This document shows, in pieces, positions 20,647 through 29,130 of a DNA stretch of 64,000 bases. Position 1 is the stretch's first letter. Each line of letters starts with the position of its first letter. The stretch lies in NCBI GenBank assembly GCA_903904685.1, contig CAIVDS010000114.1, forward strand, positions 1 through 64,000, written 5' to 3'. The notes under the pieces were generated by a model. It was not told where the DNA came from, ran no database searches, and saw only the letters and a program-made list of their open reading frames with translations. Made by a program: the position numbers and the translations under genes. The DNA is from an uncultured Verrucomicrobiota bacterium. GTDB lineage: Bacteria; Verrucomicrobiota; Verrucomicrobiia; Opitutales; Opitutaceae.

Positions 20647-21855
20647 TCACCCGCAGGTCGCCCGCCCGTCCAACAAGGACGGATGCAAGGGGTCGCTCCA
20701 TGTGACGGTGAAACGATCCCGCCCGAAAACCACGGGCAGCCAGACATAGCCGCTGGTCATCAGATTTGTCGGACGCCAAACGTCGAACATCGCGATGAAG
20801 GCGCCCGGCTTGCCGTCGATGGGCAGGAGGCAGGTGCTTTGGCCGCCGAAAGTATGGTCGGCCCCCAAGGTGTATTTTCGGGGGATCCCCCCGACGGAGG
20901 GATAGCCGAGTTCCTTCCATTGGGATGGCGTCAGCTTGAGGGTCTCGCCGGTCGGGGCGTCCTCGATGCACGGGTTGCCCAGCTCCTTCCACGGTCCCCA
21001 GATGGAGTCGGCCACGGCGGAGCGCGCCGGGTTGGGCGCCCAGCCGGTGCAACCCGAACTGATCATCCAGTAGCGACCCTTGTGTTTGCAGAGGGCCGGA
21101 GCCTCGTTCCACTTGTACTCGAACAGGCGCACCCATTCCCCGGAATGGGAGAGGTAATCGTCGCTCAACCGCGAAAGGTGCAGGGTGCTGTTCTCTTCCG
21201 AGGCGAATAGGTGGTAGGCCTTCCCGTCGTCATCGACGAAGAGATTCATGTCGCGGGCCATCTGGCCGCCGTGAAAGTCCCGCGCCAGCAGGTTATGCTT
21301 GGGCGTCTCCGGGCTCGGACCGCCGCTGAAGGACATGCCCTTGAGCGCCTCGACCTCCTTGGGGCCGGCCTTCTGCGCCTCGGTCGCATTGATGGGCCAG
21401 GTGCCCGCGTCGGGTCGCTCGGAGCGGAGATAGACGTAAGGTCCGGTCGGCCTGTCGGCCACCGCCACCCCGCTGCGCGCCGCCTTGTAGCCCTCGCCGT
21501 TGAGTTCCAGGTGAAACCACAGCGCGAACTTCCGGGTCGTCGCGTTGTAGATCACCTTGGGCCGCTCGATGACGCACCCCTCGGTGATCTCGCTCCGCGG
21601 ATCTTTCACCCGCGCCAGGACGATCCCCTCGTCTTTCCAGTTACAAAGATCGGTCGAGGAATAGCAGCGCACCCCGGTCGCCTGCGGTTCCGTGCTGTTC
21701 GCGTCGCGGTAGCTCTCGCCGAACCAGTAATAGACGCCCCGGTGAAACATCACGCCGCCGCCGTGGGCGTTGATAGGAACACCGTTGTTGTCGGGCCAGG
21801 GCCGATCCTGAAAAATCGGGGATCGGGTATGCGTTGCCGGCGGTTCTTCGGTCAT
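20647..21855 (-). CDS. Glycoside hydrolase family 43-like five-bladed beta-propeller
   Basis: 402 aa. The pattern INAHGGGVMFHRGVYYWFGES, the CYSSTDLCNWKDEGIVL blade, ERPKVIYNATTRKFALWFH and ARDMNLFVDDDGKAYHLFAS are typical of GH43-type enzymes acting on galactan, arabinan or xylan. The acid RDMNLFVDDDG and the later Glu in YKWNEAPALCKHKGRYWM are plausible catalytic residues. No signal peptide is visible. It overlaps the upstream SGNH gene by 4 bp, so the two are coupled and probably trim the same substituted plant or algal polysaccharide. The substrate is not determined. Confidence 0.75.
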   Translation of the reverse strand: MTEEPPATHTRSPIFQDRPWPDNNGVPINAHGGGVMFHRGVYYWFGESYRDANSTEPQATGVRCYSSTDLCNWKDEGIVLARVKDPRSEITEGCVIERPKVIYNATTRKFALWFHLELNGEGYKAARSGVAVADRPTGPYVYLRSERPDAGTWPINATEAQKAGPKEVEALKGMSFSGGPSPETPKHNLLARDFHGGQMARDMNLFVDDDGKAYHLFASEENSTLHLSRLSDDYLSHSGEWVRLFEYKWNEAPALCKHKGRYWMISSGCTGWAPNPARSAVADSIWGPWKELGNPCIEDAPTGETLKLTPSQWKELGYPSVGGIPRKYTLGADHTFGGQSTCLLPIDGKPGAFIAMFDVWRPTNLMTSGYVWLPVVFGRDRFTVTWSDPLHPSLLDGRATCG

Positions 21856-22529
21856 TTGCTCAACTCGGGACGGATGCGCGCGGCGAATACCTTATAGCCT
21901 TCGGCGTTCAGATGGAGCCCGTCCTTGGCAAAAAGCTCCGGGCGGGGTTGGCCATCGGGGCCGAGCACCATGTCATAGGTGTCGAGGTAGCGGAGATGGG
22001 GTTTGCCCTTGGTGTAGTCGGCCACGAGCGCATTCAGGGCCTTCTCCTTGTCCGCTTGCTTCCGGCGTGCGATGCTGGGAGTGAGCGACAAAAAGACGAT
22101 GTCTGTGTCGGGCAGCTTCGCGTGCACGGCGGCTGCGAACTCCTTGAAATCGGCGAACACCTGCTCGGCCGAGGCTCCTCGCGCGAGATCGTTTCCCCCG
22201 GAGCGGAGGTAGATGGCGCGGGGCTCGTAGGGGAAAATCACCCGCGAGGCGAAATGGGTGACGTCCGCGATCTCGGAACCCCCGAAGCCGCGATTGATGA
22301 CCGTGAACGGCGCGAAATCCTGCGCGAGCGTGGTCCATCGGGTGATATAGGAGGCCCCGGTGAAGAGGAGCGCTCCTTTGGGCGGTGGAGCGACCCGGTC
22401 GGCCTGCTCAAAGGCTGCGATATCTTTCTCCCACCGGGTGAAATTGTGCGACGTGTCGGCCCCGACAGCGGCGAGCCACGACAGGGGTAGAGCGACGGCG
22501 GCCCATAGAAATGCGGTGCTGGGTTTCAT
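21852..22529 (-). CDS. Secreted SGNH/GDSL hydrolase (carbohydrate-esterase-like)
   Basis: 225 aa with a signal peptide (MKPSTAFLWAAVALPLSWLAAVGA). SGNH blocks: block I is LLFTGASYITRW in place of GDSIT, keeping the nucleophile Ser; block II is NRGFGGSEIADV; block III is LRSGGNDLARG; block V is DGLHLNAEGY with the Asp-x-x-His pair. The complete catalytic set suggests an active esterase, plausibly removing acetyl groups from a polysaccharide given its coupling to the GH43-like gene. It differs from its partner in being clearly exported. Confidence 0.85.
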   Translation of the reverse strand: MKPSTAFLWAAVALPLSWLAAVGADTSHNFTRWEKDIAAFEQADRVAPPPKGALLFTGASYITRWTTLAQDFAPFTVINRGFGGSEIADVTHFASRVIFPYEPRAIYLRSGGNDLARGASAEQVFADFKEFAAAVHAKLPDTDIVFLSLTPSIARRKQADKEKALNALVADYTKGKPHLRYLDTYDMVLGPDGQPRPELFAKDGLHLNAEGYKVFAARIRPELSK

Positions 22530-22592
22530 GGGTGTTTTTCTTTCAGGGATTCATTCATGGATCAAACTCGCCGCGACCCCTTTGGCTTATCT

Positions 22593-22865
22593 TCATTTCT
22601 TGCGATAGGTTCTTGTGCAGGAAAATCCGAATAATCCTATGGCTGAAATAAAACAGAATGCGCTGCCAACTGTGGAAATCCGATCACTCCAATATGCATT
22701 TCTGGCATCTTCTGTATAATTTTTCTCTTTATTTCGTCCCACGATAAAATACCCGACTTCGTCTTTTCCCGGCGGATATTTTAGAAACGGCATAAGAAAT
22801 ATAATAAGTCCGAATCCAAGAATAAGCAGGGCGAAAGAAAGTGATAGCATATGTTGGGGCTTCAT
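22593..22865 (-). CDS. Small two-helix membrane protein, unknown
   Basis: About 90 aa from MKPQHMLSLSFALLILGFGLIIFLMPF; the track's longer start adds a leader without a membrane signal. Two hydrophobic segments (about 6-27 and 62-82) flank a polar loop containing VGRNKEKNYTEDARNAYWSD. It resembles no family I know. The gene is visibly AT-richer than its neighbours and uses AT-ending codons, which may mean recent acquisition. It lies between the regulator at 22981 and the SGNH gene, on the same strand. Confidence 0.5.
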   Translation of the reverse strand: MKPQHMLSLSFALLILGFGLIIFLMPFLKYPPGKDEVGYFIVGRNKEKNYTEDARNAYWSDRISTVGSAFCFISAIGLFGFSCTRTYRKK

Positions 22866-22980
22866 GTTTTGCCGATCAGAGTTTTTAGGCCAAAGGGGTT
22901 TGGTGATTTGGCTAAGACATGAGGAGGAGATACCACGCCAAAGGGGCGCGGCGAGTTTTATCAATCAGCTGCGGACACGG

Positions 22981-23301
22981 TCAGGACGACGGGCGGTCGA
23001 GGCGCACCAGGCAGTGGCCGAAGTCGATCTCAAACGTGCCGGGCGCCGGACGGAAGGCGGGAGTCAGCGAATACATCCGGCCATACACCGACTTCACTAC
23101 GCCGAGTTTGAGCATCAGCGCCATGTGATGGGAGGCCATGCCCCGCGACCGCCCCATCCGTCGCCCCAGCTCATTGACGGGCAGCACAGGCTCCTTGCAC
23201 AGCTCGCGCAGCGCGATCCATCGTTCCGTGCGGCCCAAGAGACTCGTGACTTGCTTCAGATTTAGCGCCGGTGCGGGGATTGTCGGGTTGGTTTCGCTCA
23301 T
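22981..23301 (-). CDS. ArsR-like winged-helix transcriptional regulator
   Basis: 106 aa. The single domain has TERWIALRELCKEPVLPVNELGRRMGRSRGMASHHMALMLKLGVV, an ArsR/MarR-like winged helix in which GRSRGMASHHMALM is the recognition helix, followed by a wing (KSVYGRMYSL). No metal-binding cysteines are seen, so a metal sensor is unlikely. Its start is 102 bp from the beginning of the 21-bp array, and it is divergent from gmd, so the array fills its upstream region. Target genes are unknown. Confidence 0.7.
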   Translation of the reverse strand: MSETNPTIPAPALNLKQVTSLLGRTERWIALRELCKEPVLPVNELGRRMGRSRGMASHHMALMLKLGVVKSVYGRMYSLTPAFRPAPGTFEIDFGHCLVRLDRPSS

Positions 23302-23402
23302 AAGATGAAAAATCGGCCTCCGATGGCCTGTTTTTGGGTAAAATCGACGTTTTTAGGGGTTCAGCACCTCATTTCGGGGTATTTTCGATGGTTTTTGGCC
23401 TT

Positions 23403-23738
23403 TTGACAATAGTTTTTACGCTTACACCGACAACTTTTACTATTACACCGATAGTTTATCCGCCCACGCGGATAACATTTCAGACTACACGGCTAGTTTA
23501 TCCGGTTACATCGGTAGCTTTTTATATTACTTAGCTAACTTATCTTATTACATGGCTAGTTTGTCTTATTACATGACTAACTTTTCTTATTACCGCGCTA
23601 GCTTTTTATCTTACCGCACTCGGTTTTATTCCTACCGCGCTAGCTTTTCTTATTACATGACTAGGATTTTCTATCACACGGCTAGTTTTTGTTCTTACAC
23701 GGCTAGATTTTACCCCTGCCGCGCTACGGTCGGAGCCG
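23403..23738. repeat. 21-bp imperfect tandem array 1 (about 16 units)
   Basis: Sixteen consecutive units with no indels that I can find: one partial-match unit at 23403, then units at 23424, 23445, 23466 and so on every 21 bp to 23738. The rough consensus is ACAYGGCTAGTTTWTCTTATT. Most units keep a CTAG-like core, a T tract and a TTAC box at the unit junction. The array is AT-rich against a GC-rich background and fills the divergent gap between the winged-helix gene and gmd. Because 21 is a multiple of three, it opens heptad-coded ORFs that I do not believe are genes. It has no spacers, so it is not CRISPR. Confidence 0.9.
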
Positions 23739-23832
23739 CCAGCAATGACCCGGCGGACGACATGGCACGCTCGCGGAATCCCCACATACGGGCTTGCCCG
23801 CAATCGGGCGGGCCAGCAACTTGGCCCCCTTC

Positions 23833-24849
23833 ATGAAAAAAGCGCTCATCACCGGCATCACCGGACAGGATGGTTCTTATCTCGCCGAGTTGCTGCTCGC
23901 CAAGGGCTACGAGGTTCACGGCGTCATCCGCCGGGCGTCCACCTTCAATACCAGCCGGATCGACCACCTCTACCACGACCCGCACGTCAACGGAGTGCGC
24001 CTGTTCCTGCACTACGGCGATCTGGCCGACTCGGTGCAGATGGTGAAGCTGCTCTACAAGCTCCAGCCCGACGAAGTCTACAACCTCGGGGCCCAGTCGC
24101 ACGTGCGCGTCTCCTTCGACGTCCCCGAATACACAGGCGATGTCGTGGGTCTCGGCGCCTTGCGCATCCTTGAGGCCATCCGCGAGGCGGGCCTCGTTGA
24201 AAAAGTCCGCTACTATCAGGCTTCGTCCTCCGAAATGTTCGGCAAGGTGCAGGAGGTGCCCCAAACCGAGAGGACTCCTTTCTGGCCGCGCTCGCCCTAC
24301 GGTTGCGCCAAGATGTATGCCCACTGGCTCACGGTGAACTACCGCGAGAGCTACAATCTGCACGCGTCCAACGGCATTCTTTTCAACCACGAGTCGCCGC
24401 GTCGCGGCGAGACCTTCGTGACCCGCAAGATCACCCGCGCCGCCGGACGCATCAAACTCGGCCTGCAGGACAGCCTCTACCTCGGCAACCTCGACGCCCA
24501 GCGCGATTGGGGCTACGCCAAGGAATACGTCGAGATGATGTGGTTGATGCTCCAGCAGGACAAACCCGACGACTACGTGGCGGGCACCAACGAGACCCAC
24601 AGCGTAAAGGAATTCTGCCAGGTCGCCTTCGCCCGCCTCGGTCTCGACTGGGAAAAATACATCCGATACGACCAGCGCTACGAACGCCCCGCCGAGGTCG
24701 AGTTGCTCATCGGCAATGCCGCCAAGGCCAAGAAGCAGCTCGGCTGGGAACCCAAGGTGCGCTTCAAGGAACTCGTTGAGCTCATGGTCGACCACGACCT
24801 CGAACTCGCCAAACGCGAGGCCCAGATCTCCAAGCTGCCGCCGCTCTGA
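23833..24849 (+). CDS. gmd: GDP-mannose 4,6-dehydratase
   Basis: 338 aa from [21 protein letters not shown]. The Rossmann Gly motif is TGITGQDG. The catalytic set includes [14 protein letters not shown] (Ser and Glu) and [10 protein letters not shown] (YxxxK). [22 protein letters not shown] is the characteristic substrate loop. It converts GDP-mannose to GDP-4-keto-6-deoxymannose, the first step to GDP-L-fucose, with fcl 27 bp downstream doing the second. It supplies deoxysugars for surface polysaccharide. Upstream in-frame codons come from the end of the repeat region and are not used. The 94 bp between the array and this start is the only place for a promoter. Confidence 0.95.
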   Translation: MKKALITGITGQDGSYLAELLLAKGYEVHGVIRRASTFNTSRIDHLYHDPHVNGVRLFLHYGDLADSVQMVKLLYKLQPDEVYNLGAQSHVRVSFDVPEYTGDVVGLGALRILEAIREAGLVEKVRYYQASSSEMFGKVQEVPQTERTPFWPRSPYGCAKMYAHWLTVNYRESYNLHASNGILFNHESPRRGETFVTRKITRAAGRIKLGLQDSLYLGNLDAQRDWGYAKEYVEMMWLMLQQDKPDDYVAGTNETHSVKEFCQVAFARLGLDWEKYIRYDQRYERPAEVELLIGNAAKAKKQLGWEPKVRFKELVELMVDHDLELAKREAQISKLPPL

Positions 24850-24876
24850 GGTCAGGCCCATCCCCGCCAACGGAGC

Positions 24877-25812
24877 ATGAAACTCTACATCGCAGGTCAC
24901 AACGGCATGGTCGGCTCCGCGCTCGTGCGGCGCTTCCGGCACGAGGCCGGCGCGACACTCGTCCTTCGCACGCGCAAGGAGCTCGATCTTTCGTCGCAGG
25001 CCGCCGTCGACGCCTTCTTCGCCGCCGAAAAACCCGAGATGGCCATCATCGCCGCCGCCAAGGTCGGTGGCATCCACGCCAACAACACCTACCCGGCGGA
25101 CTTCCTCCAGGAGAACCTCGCCATCGCCTCCAACACCATCCACGCCGCCTGGCGGCACGGCGTGAAGCGCCTGCTGTTCCTCGGCAGTTCGTGCATCTAC
25201 CCCAAGCACGCGCCGCAGCCGATGTCCGAGAGTTGCCTGCTCACCGGCGAACTCGAACCCACCAACGAAGCCTACGCCATCGCCAAGATCGCCGGTCTCA
25301 AGCTTTGCCAGTATTACCGCAGGCAGCACGGCGTGTTGTTCCACTCGGCGATGCCCACCAATCTCTACGGGCCGGGCGACAACTACCACCCGCAGAACTC
25401 GCACGTTCTCCCCGCCCTCATCCGCCGCTTCCATGAGGCGCGCCTCGCCGGCAAGGCCGAGGTGGTCGCCTGGGGCACCGGCACGCCTAGGCGGGAGTTC
25501 CTCCACGTGGACGATCTCGCCGACGCCTGCGCCTTTCTTATCAAGCAGGATAATCCGCCCGACTGGATCAACGTCGGCACCGGCACCGACGTGACCATCA
25601 AGGAACTCACCGAAGCCGTCGCCGAGATCACCGGCTTCAAGGGGAAAATCCTTTGGGACTCCAGCAAGCCCGACGGCACGCCGCGCAAGCTCATGGACGT
25701 GTCGCGCCTCACGTCGCTCGGCTGGCGAGCCCGCATCGCCCTGCGCGCCGGCCTGGAAAAAACCTACGCCTCGTTTCTCGCCGAACAGTCCGCCGGCGCG
25801 CTTCGCGGATAA
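24877..25812 (+). CDS. fcl: GDP-L-fucose synthase (epimerase/reductase)
   Basis: 311 aa. The NADPH motif is [31 protein letters not shown] and the [12 protein letters not shown] YxxxK dyad are typical of WcaG/Fcl. [30 protein letters not shown] is the diagnostic substrate-binding stretch. It epimerises and reduces GDP-4-keto-6-deoxymannose to GDP-L-fucose. Co-transcribed with gmd, 27 bp apart. Length is normal. Confidence 0.95.
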   Translation: MKLYIAGHNGMVGSALVRRFRHEAGATLVLRTRKELDLSSQAAVDAFFAAEKPEMAIIAAAKVGGIHANNTYPADFLQENLAIASNTIHAAWRHGVKRLLFLGSSCIYPKHAPQPMSESCLLTGELEPTNEAYAIAKIAGLKLCQYYRRQHGVLFHSAMPTNLYGPGDNYHPQNSHVLPALIRRFHEARLAGKAEVVAWGTGTPRREFLHVDDLADACAFLIKQDNPPDWINVGTGTDVTIKELTEAVAEITGFKGKILWDSSKPDGTPRKLMDVSRLTSLGWRARIALRAGLEKTYASFLAEQSAGALRG

Positions 25813-25896
25813 TCCGTCGCGACAGGTCCGCCGACGGTCGAACAGGCGCCCGCCTGCGGCCTTTCCAAAACCAAGACCACGTTCACGACTCGCGCC

Positions 25897-27363
25897 ATGC
25901 CCGTAGCACAGACCGCTCCTCCTCCGTCGTTGGAAACGATCAAACGCCTCCTGCCGTGGCTGGTGGCGATTTCGTTTTTCATGGAATCGCTGGACATGAC
26001 GATCCTGAACACGGCGGTGCCCACGATCGCCGGCGCCCTCGGCGTCGCGCCGTTGAGCCTCAAATCGGCGCTCACCAGCTACACCCTCAGCCTCGCGCTC
26101 TTCATCCCGCTCAGCGGCTGGATCGCCGACCGGTTCGGCACGCGCAGGGTGTTTTCCTCGGCCATCGGCATCTTCGCCCTCGGGTCGTTGCTCTGCGGAC
26201 TCTCGACCGGCGTGCCGTTTCTGGTGGCGGCGCGTATTCTCCAGGGAATCGGCGGAGCCATGATGATGCCGGTGGGCCGCATCGCGATCGTGCGCACCTT
26301 CGACAAATCGGAGCTCATCCGCGCAATGAGCTTCGTTGTCATCCCCGGCCTCATCGGGCCGCTGATCGGACCGCTGGCCGGCGGCGCGATCGTGGGATAT
26401 TTCCATTGGCGCCTCATCTTCTTCATCAACGTGCCCATCGGCCTGCTCAGCCTGTTTTTCGTCTATCGCTACATGCCCGACTATCGGGCCGCGCGGAGCG
26501 AACGGCTGGATTTCACCGGATTCGTGCTCTTCGGGGTCGGCGTCGCGCTCCTGTCCCACGTGCTGGAGGTTTTCGGGGAGCATTCCACGAGCCTGCCCGA
26601 CGTGCTCGCCATGCTGGGCGCGTCGCTCGCCCTGCTGCTGATCTACGCGCGGCACTCGCTCCGCACGCCGCATCCGCTGCTCCGCGTCTCGCTCTTTCGC
26701 AAGCGCACCTTCGGCACCGCCGTGACCGGCAGTTTCATCTCCCGGCTCGGCATCGGCGGAATGCCGTTCCTGCTGCCGCTTTATTATCAGGTCGGGCTTG
26801 GCTACACCGCCGTCCACTCGGCCCTGCTGATCATGCCGCAGCCGTTCGCCGCGATGACGTTGAAGATGATCGTGCCGCGCATCCTCAACCGGTTTGGCTA
26901 CCGGCGGATTCTCATGTTCAACACCATGGCTCTCGGCGTGCTCATAGCGCTTTTCGCCACCGTCACCGCCGCGACCCCCGTCTGGATGATCCTCGCGCAG
27001 GCGTTCTGCTTCGGGTTTCTGATGTCGCTGCACTACACGAGCAGCAACTCGCTCATGTTTGCCGACCTCACCGCCGAGGAGACCAGCATGGGCAGCAGCA
27101 TGGGCAGTGTCGCCCAGCAGCTCTCGATGAGTTTCGGCGTGGCGACGGCCTCGCTCCTCACCGCGATGTTTCTTGGGTTCGACCATGGCGCAGACTCGGT
27201 CGCTTCATCGACCCTGGCCACGGCCATTCGCAGCAGTTTTGTGACCCTGGGCGTTATCACCCTGACGACCGCCCTGTTCTTTCGCAGGCTGCACCCGACC
27301 GACGGCGACAACGTCAGCCGGCAAAAGGCGAACCCCGCGCCGTCGGAAACAGCACGCACCTGA
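25897..27363 (+). CDS. DHA2-family MFS drug/metabolite exporter (EmrB/QacA type)
   Basis: 488 aa with about 14 hydrophobic segments. Motifs are LDMTILNTAVPTIAGAL (DHA2 motif D1 in TM1), GWIADRFGTRRVF (motif A) and the TM5 motif C-like VVIPGLIGPLIGPLAGG. It is a proton-driven inner-membrane exporter; the substrate cannot be read from sequence. No HlyD/EmrA-type adaptor or TetR regulator is adjacent, so it probably works alone. It is convergent with pgl, 19 bp away. Confidence 0.9.
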   Translation: MPVAQTAPPPSLETIKRLLPWLVAISFFMESLDMTILNTAVPTIAGALGVAPLSLKSALTSYTLSLALFIPLSGWIADRFGTRRVFSSAIGIFALGSLLCGLSTGVPFLVAARILQGIGGAMMMPVGRIAIVRTFDKSELIRAMSFVVIPGLIGPLIGPLAGGAIVGYFHWRLIFFINVPIGLLSLFFVYRYMPDYRAARSERLDFTGFVLFGVGVALLSHVLEVFGEHSTSLPDVLAMLGASLALLLIYARHSLRTPHPLLRVSLFRKRTFGTAVTGSFISRLGIGGMPFLLPLYYQVGLGYTAVHSALLIMPQPFAAMTLKMIVPRILNRFGYRRILMFNTMALGVLIALFATVTAATPVWMILAQAFCFGFLMSLHYTSSNSLMFADLTAEETSMGSSMGSVAQQLSMSFGVATASLLTAMFLGFDHGADSVASSTLATAIRSSFVTLGVITLTTALFFRRLHPTDGDNVSRQKANPAPSETART

Positions 27364-27382
27364 CGCCGCTTCAGCGGGTAGT

Positions 27383-28114
27383 TTACAACTGGGACGCCGC
27401 CGCCTCGTCCACCAGCCACACGACCCGGTCGGAACACGTTGCGAGGATCTGCGCCGGAGCCTGCGTGGGATCAAAGGGGCCGCGCATGACGCGCCGCAGC
27501 GCCTCCGCCTTCCCTGCCCCGAGAGTCATCACGACAATCAGTCCACAAGAGCGCAGCCCCGCCGGAGTAATGGTGAGACGCCAGCCCTTGCCCGGCACGT
27601 CGATCGCCGCAAACGGAAGGTTGCCGTCATCCTCCAGCAGCGGGCTGCCGGGGAAAAACGACGCGGTGTGCGCATCGTCGCCCATCCCGAGGAAACAGAC
27701 GTCGTAGCCTTTGCCCGGCCCCGCGAGGATCATCATCGTGCGGCGGTAGGCCTCGGCGGCTTGAGGAGGCTCGTAAGCAACCACCCACGGATGCCGATGC
27801 TCCGCCGGCACATCGAGTGGCGAGAGCAGCAGGCGCTCGGCGTTGCCGAAATTACTTTGGTCGCTGTTGAGCGGCACATGGCGTTCGTCGCTCACCGTGA
27901 AATGCGTCGTCGCGATCACGCCGGACGGAAGCACCTTCGCCGACGCCACCCATTTATACCAATCCTGCGGCGTCGAGCCTCCGGTGAAGGCCCACGTGAA
28001 ATGTTTCGATTTCGTGCCAGCGTGCGCCTCGACCGCCAGCGCGGCCGCTTTCGAAAAAATCTGCTCCTTGGAGCCGACGAAAAGCCGGCCGTAATCGGTG
28101 GTTTGCTCGGTCAT
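27383..28114 (-). CDS. pgl: 6-phosphogluconolactonase
   Basis: 243 aa of the DevB/NagB-like fold. Motifs are FTGGSTPQDWYKWVA, SDERHVPLNSDQSNFGNAERLLL and FLGMGDDAHTASFFPGSPLL, the last holding the catalytic His region. It hydrolyses 6-phosphogluconolactone in the oxidative pentose phosphate pathway. Last gene of zwf-opcA-pgl on the minus strand, 23 bp after opcA. Confidence 0.93.
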   Translation of the reverse strand: MTEQTTDYGRLFVGSKEQIFSKAAALAVEAHAGTKSKHFTWAFTGGSTPQDWYKWVASAKVLPSGVIATTHFTVSDERHVPLNSDQSNFGNAERLLLSPLDVPAEHRHPWVVAYEPPQAAEAYRRTMMILAGPGKGYDVCFLGMGDDAHTASFFPGSPLLEDDGNLPFAAIDVPGKGWRLTITPAGLRSCGLIVVMTLGAGKAEALRRVMRGPFDPTQAPAQILATCSDRVVWLVDEAAASQL

Positions 28115-28137
28115 GCGAAAAAGAAGTCCGGTCCTCC

Positions 28138-29121
28138 TTAAAAAAACATCGCCTCGCCCAGTGCAGCTTCGGGGCTGAGCAGGCTCACCGCTGTGGGCAA
28201 CACCGTGCGGCCCGTCCCGAAGTCGGCCTCCAGGCGGGCGATCCCATGCTCCAAGTCGCCGCTCCAGTGAAAGTGATGCGCGTTGTCGTAGTTGAAATCC
28301 AACTCGAAGGACATGCCGTCGTCGCGCTGCTCGGAGCTTACCACGACCTGACCTGCCTTCGCCCCGCAGGCTTCAAGACGCGGCGTGAACCACGCCAGCA
28401 TCACCCGCGCCTCGGCGGAGACAGAGCCGTGATGGCGCAACGTCACGCTTTGCAGACCGTCGACCAGCCGCGCCGGTTCATAGGCGCTCAGGAACTGGCC
28501 GAGCGACTGCCGCACCGGCAGCAGGCGGGCGTAGGCGAGATCGCGCACCGTCTCGGGACGCGGCCAGGGAAACGTGAGGGCGTCCGCCGGCACGAGCGCG
28601 CTGTCCAGCATCACGCGCTTCGCCCGACTAAGCAGATAGTGGAATTGGTTGATGCGCGCGCTGGAGACAAACCGGTGGGCCCAATAATACAGTGGCAGGT
28701 CCGATGATAGGCAGATGGAAACCTGATCCTCGATGTAAGGACGGGCGCCGAACGAGTAGGTCAGCATGACAAACTCGCAGCAGCGAGTGTCGCCCTTGGA
28801 TTTGCCGAGATGGCACTCGCCATAAACTTTCGCCCGCACCTCCACCGTTGCGCTGTCGTCGGCCATCGGACAGAGCACGACCACCCGGCACGGGTAGCGC
28901 CGGGAAAACCGCACGGACGTCTGGAACTGCTCCACCGCGTCATCAACGGTCGTGTTGAAGCCGAGGTGCATGACAAAGTTCACCTGCGTGGCCTTGGCAT
29001 CGTCCGAAGCCGGCGCAGGGCCGCCCTTGGAAGCGGTGTCATCCCACATCGCGGTCAGGCTGTGTTTGATGGAGCCGACAGGAACCTCGATCCCGGGCAA
29101 TGCGTTAAAAATGGCGGACAT
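28138..29121 (-). CDS. opcA: Glucose-6-phosphate dehydrogenase assembly protein OpcA
   Basis: 327 aa. It resembles the cyanobacterial and actinobacterial OpcA family, with VMHLGFNTTVDDAVEQFQTSVRFSRRYPCRVVVL and YWAHRFVSSARINQFHYLLSRAKRVMLDS. In cyanobacteria OpcA activates and assembles G6PDH. The position directly between zwf (9 bp upstream) and pgl strongly supports that role. No signal peptide. I see no thiol cluster marking redox control, though the protein is known as a redox partner in cyanobacteria. Confidence 0.87.
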   Translation of the reverse strand: MSAIFNALPGIEVPVGSIKHSLTAMWDDTASKGGPAPASDDAKATQVNFVMHLGFNTTVDDAVEQFQTSVRFSRRYPCRVVVLCPMADDSATVEVRAKVYGECHLGKSKGDTRCCEFVMLTYSFGARPYIEDQVSICLSSDLPLYYWAHRFVSSARINQFHYLLSRAKRVMLDSALVPADALTFPWPRPETVRDLAYARLLPVRQSLGQFLSAYEPARLVDGLQSVTLRHHGSVSAEARVMLAWFTPRLEACGAKAGQVVVSSEQRDDGMSFELDFNYDNAHHFHWSGDLEHGIARLEADFGTGRTVLPTAVSLLSPEAALGEAMFF

Positions 29122-29130
29122 GGAGGAGGC

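Noticed and set aside
23403-23738. CRISPR array
   Set aside because: The units are contiguous with no unique spacers, and no cas genes are in the window.
23334-23836. Heptad-repeat ORFs in array 1 (for example SYYMASLSYYMTNF)
   Set aside because: Same reason: the 21-bp period keeps frames open. The ORF is broken by a stop between 23534 and 23552, and no ribosome-binding site is seen.
23710-27186. 1158-aa ORF on the minus strand
   Set aside because: It runs antisense to gmd, fcl and the DHA2 gene, begins inside array 1, has no known domain and has the Glu/Arg/His-rich look of an antisense frame in GC-rich DNA.
27033-27437. 134-aa minus-strand ORF at the end of the DHA2 gene
   Set aside because: Antisense to the transporter and overlapping the convergent pgl end; no domain.
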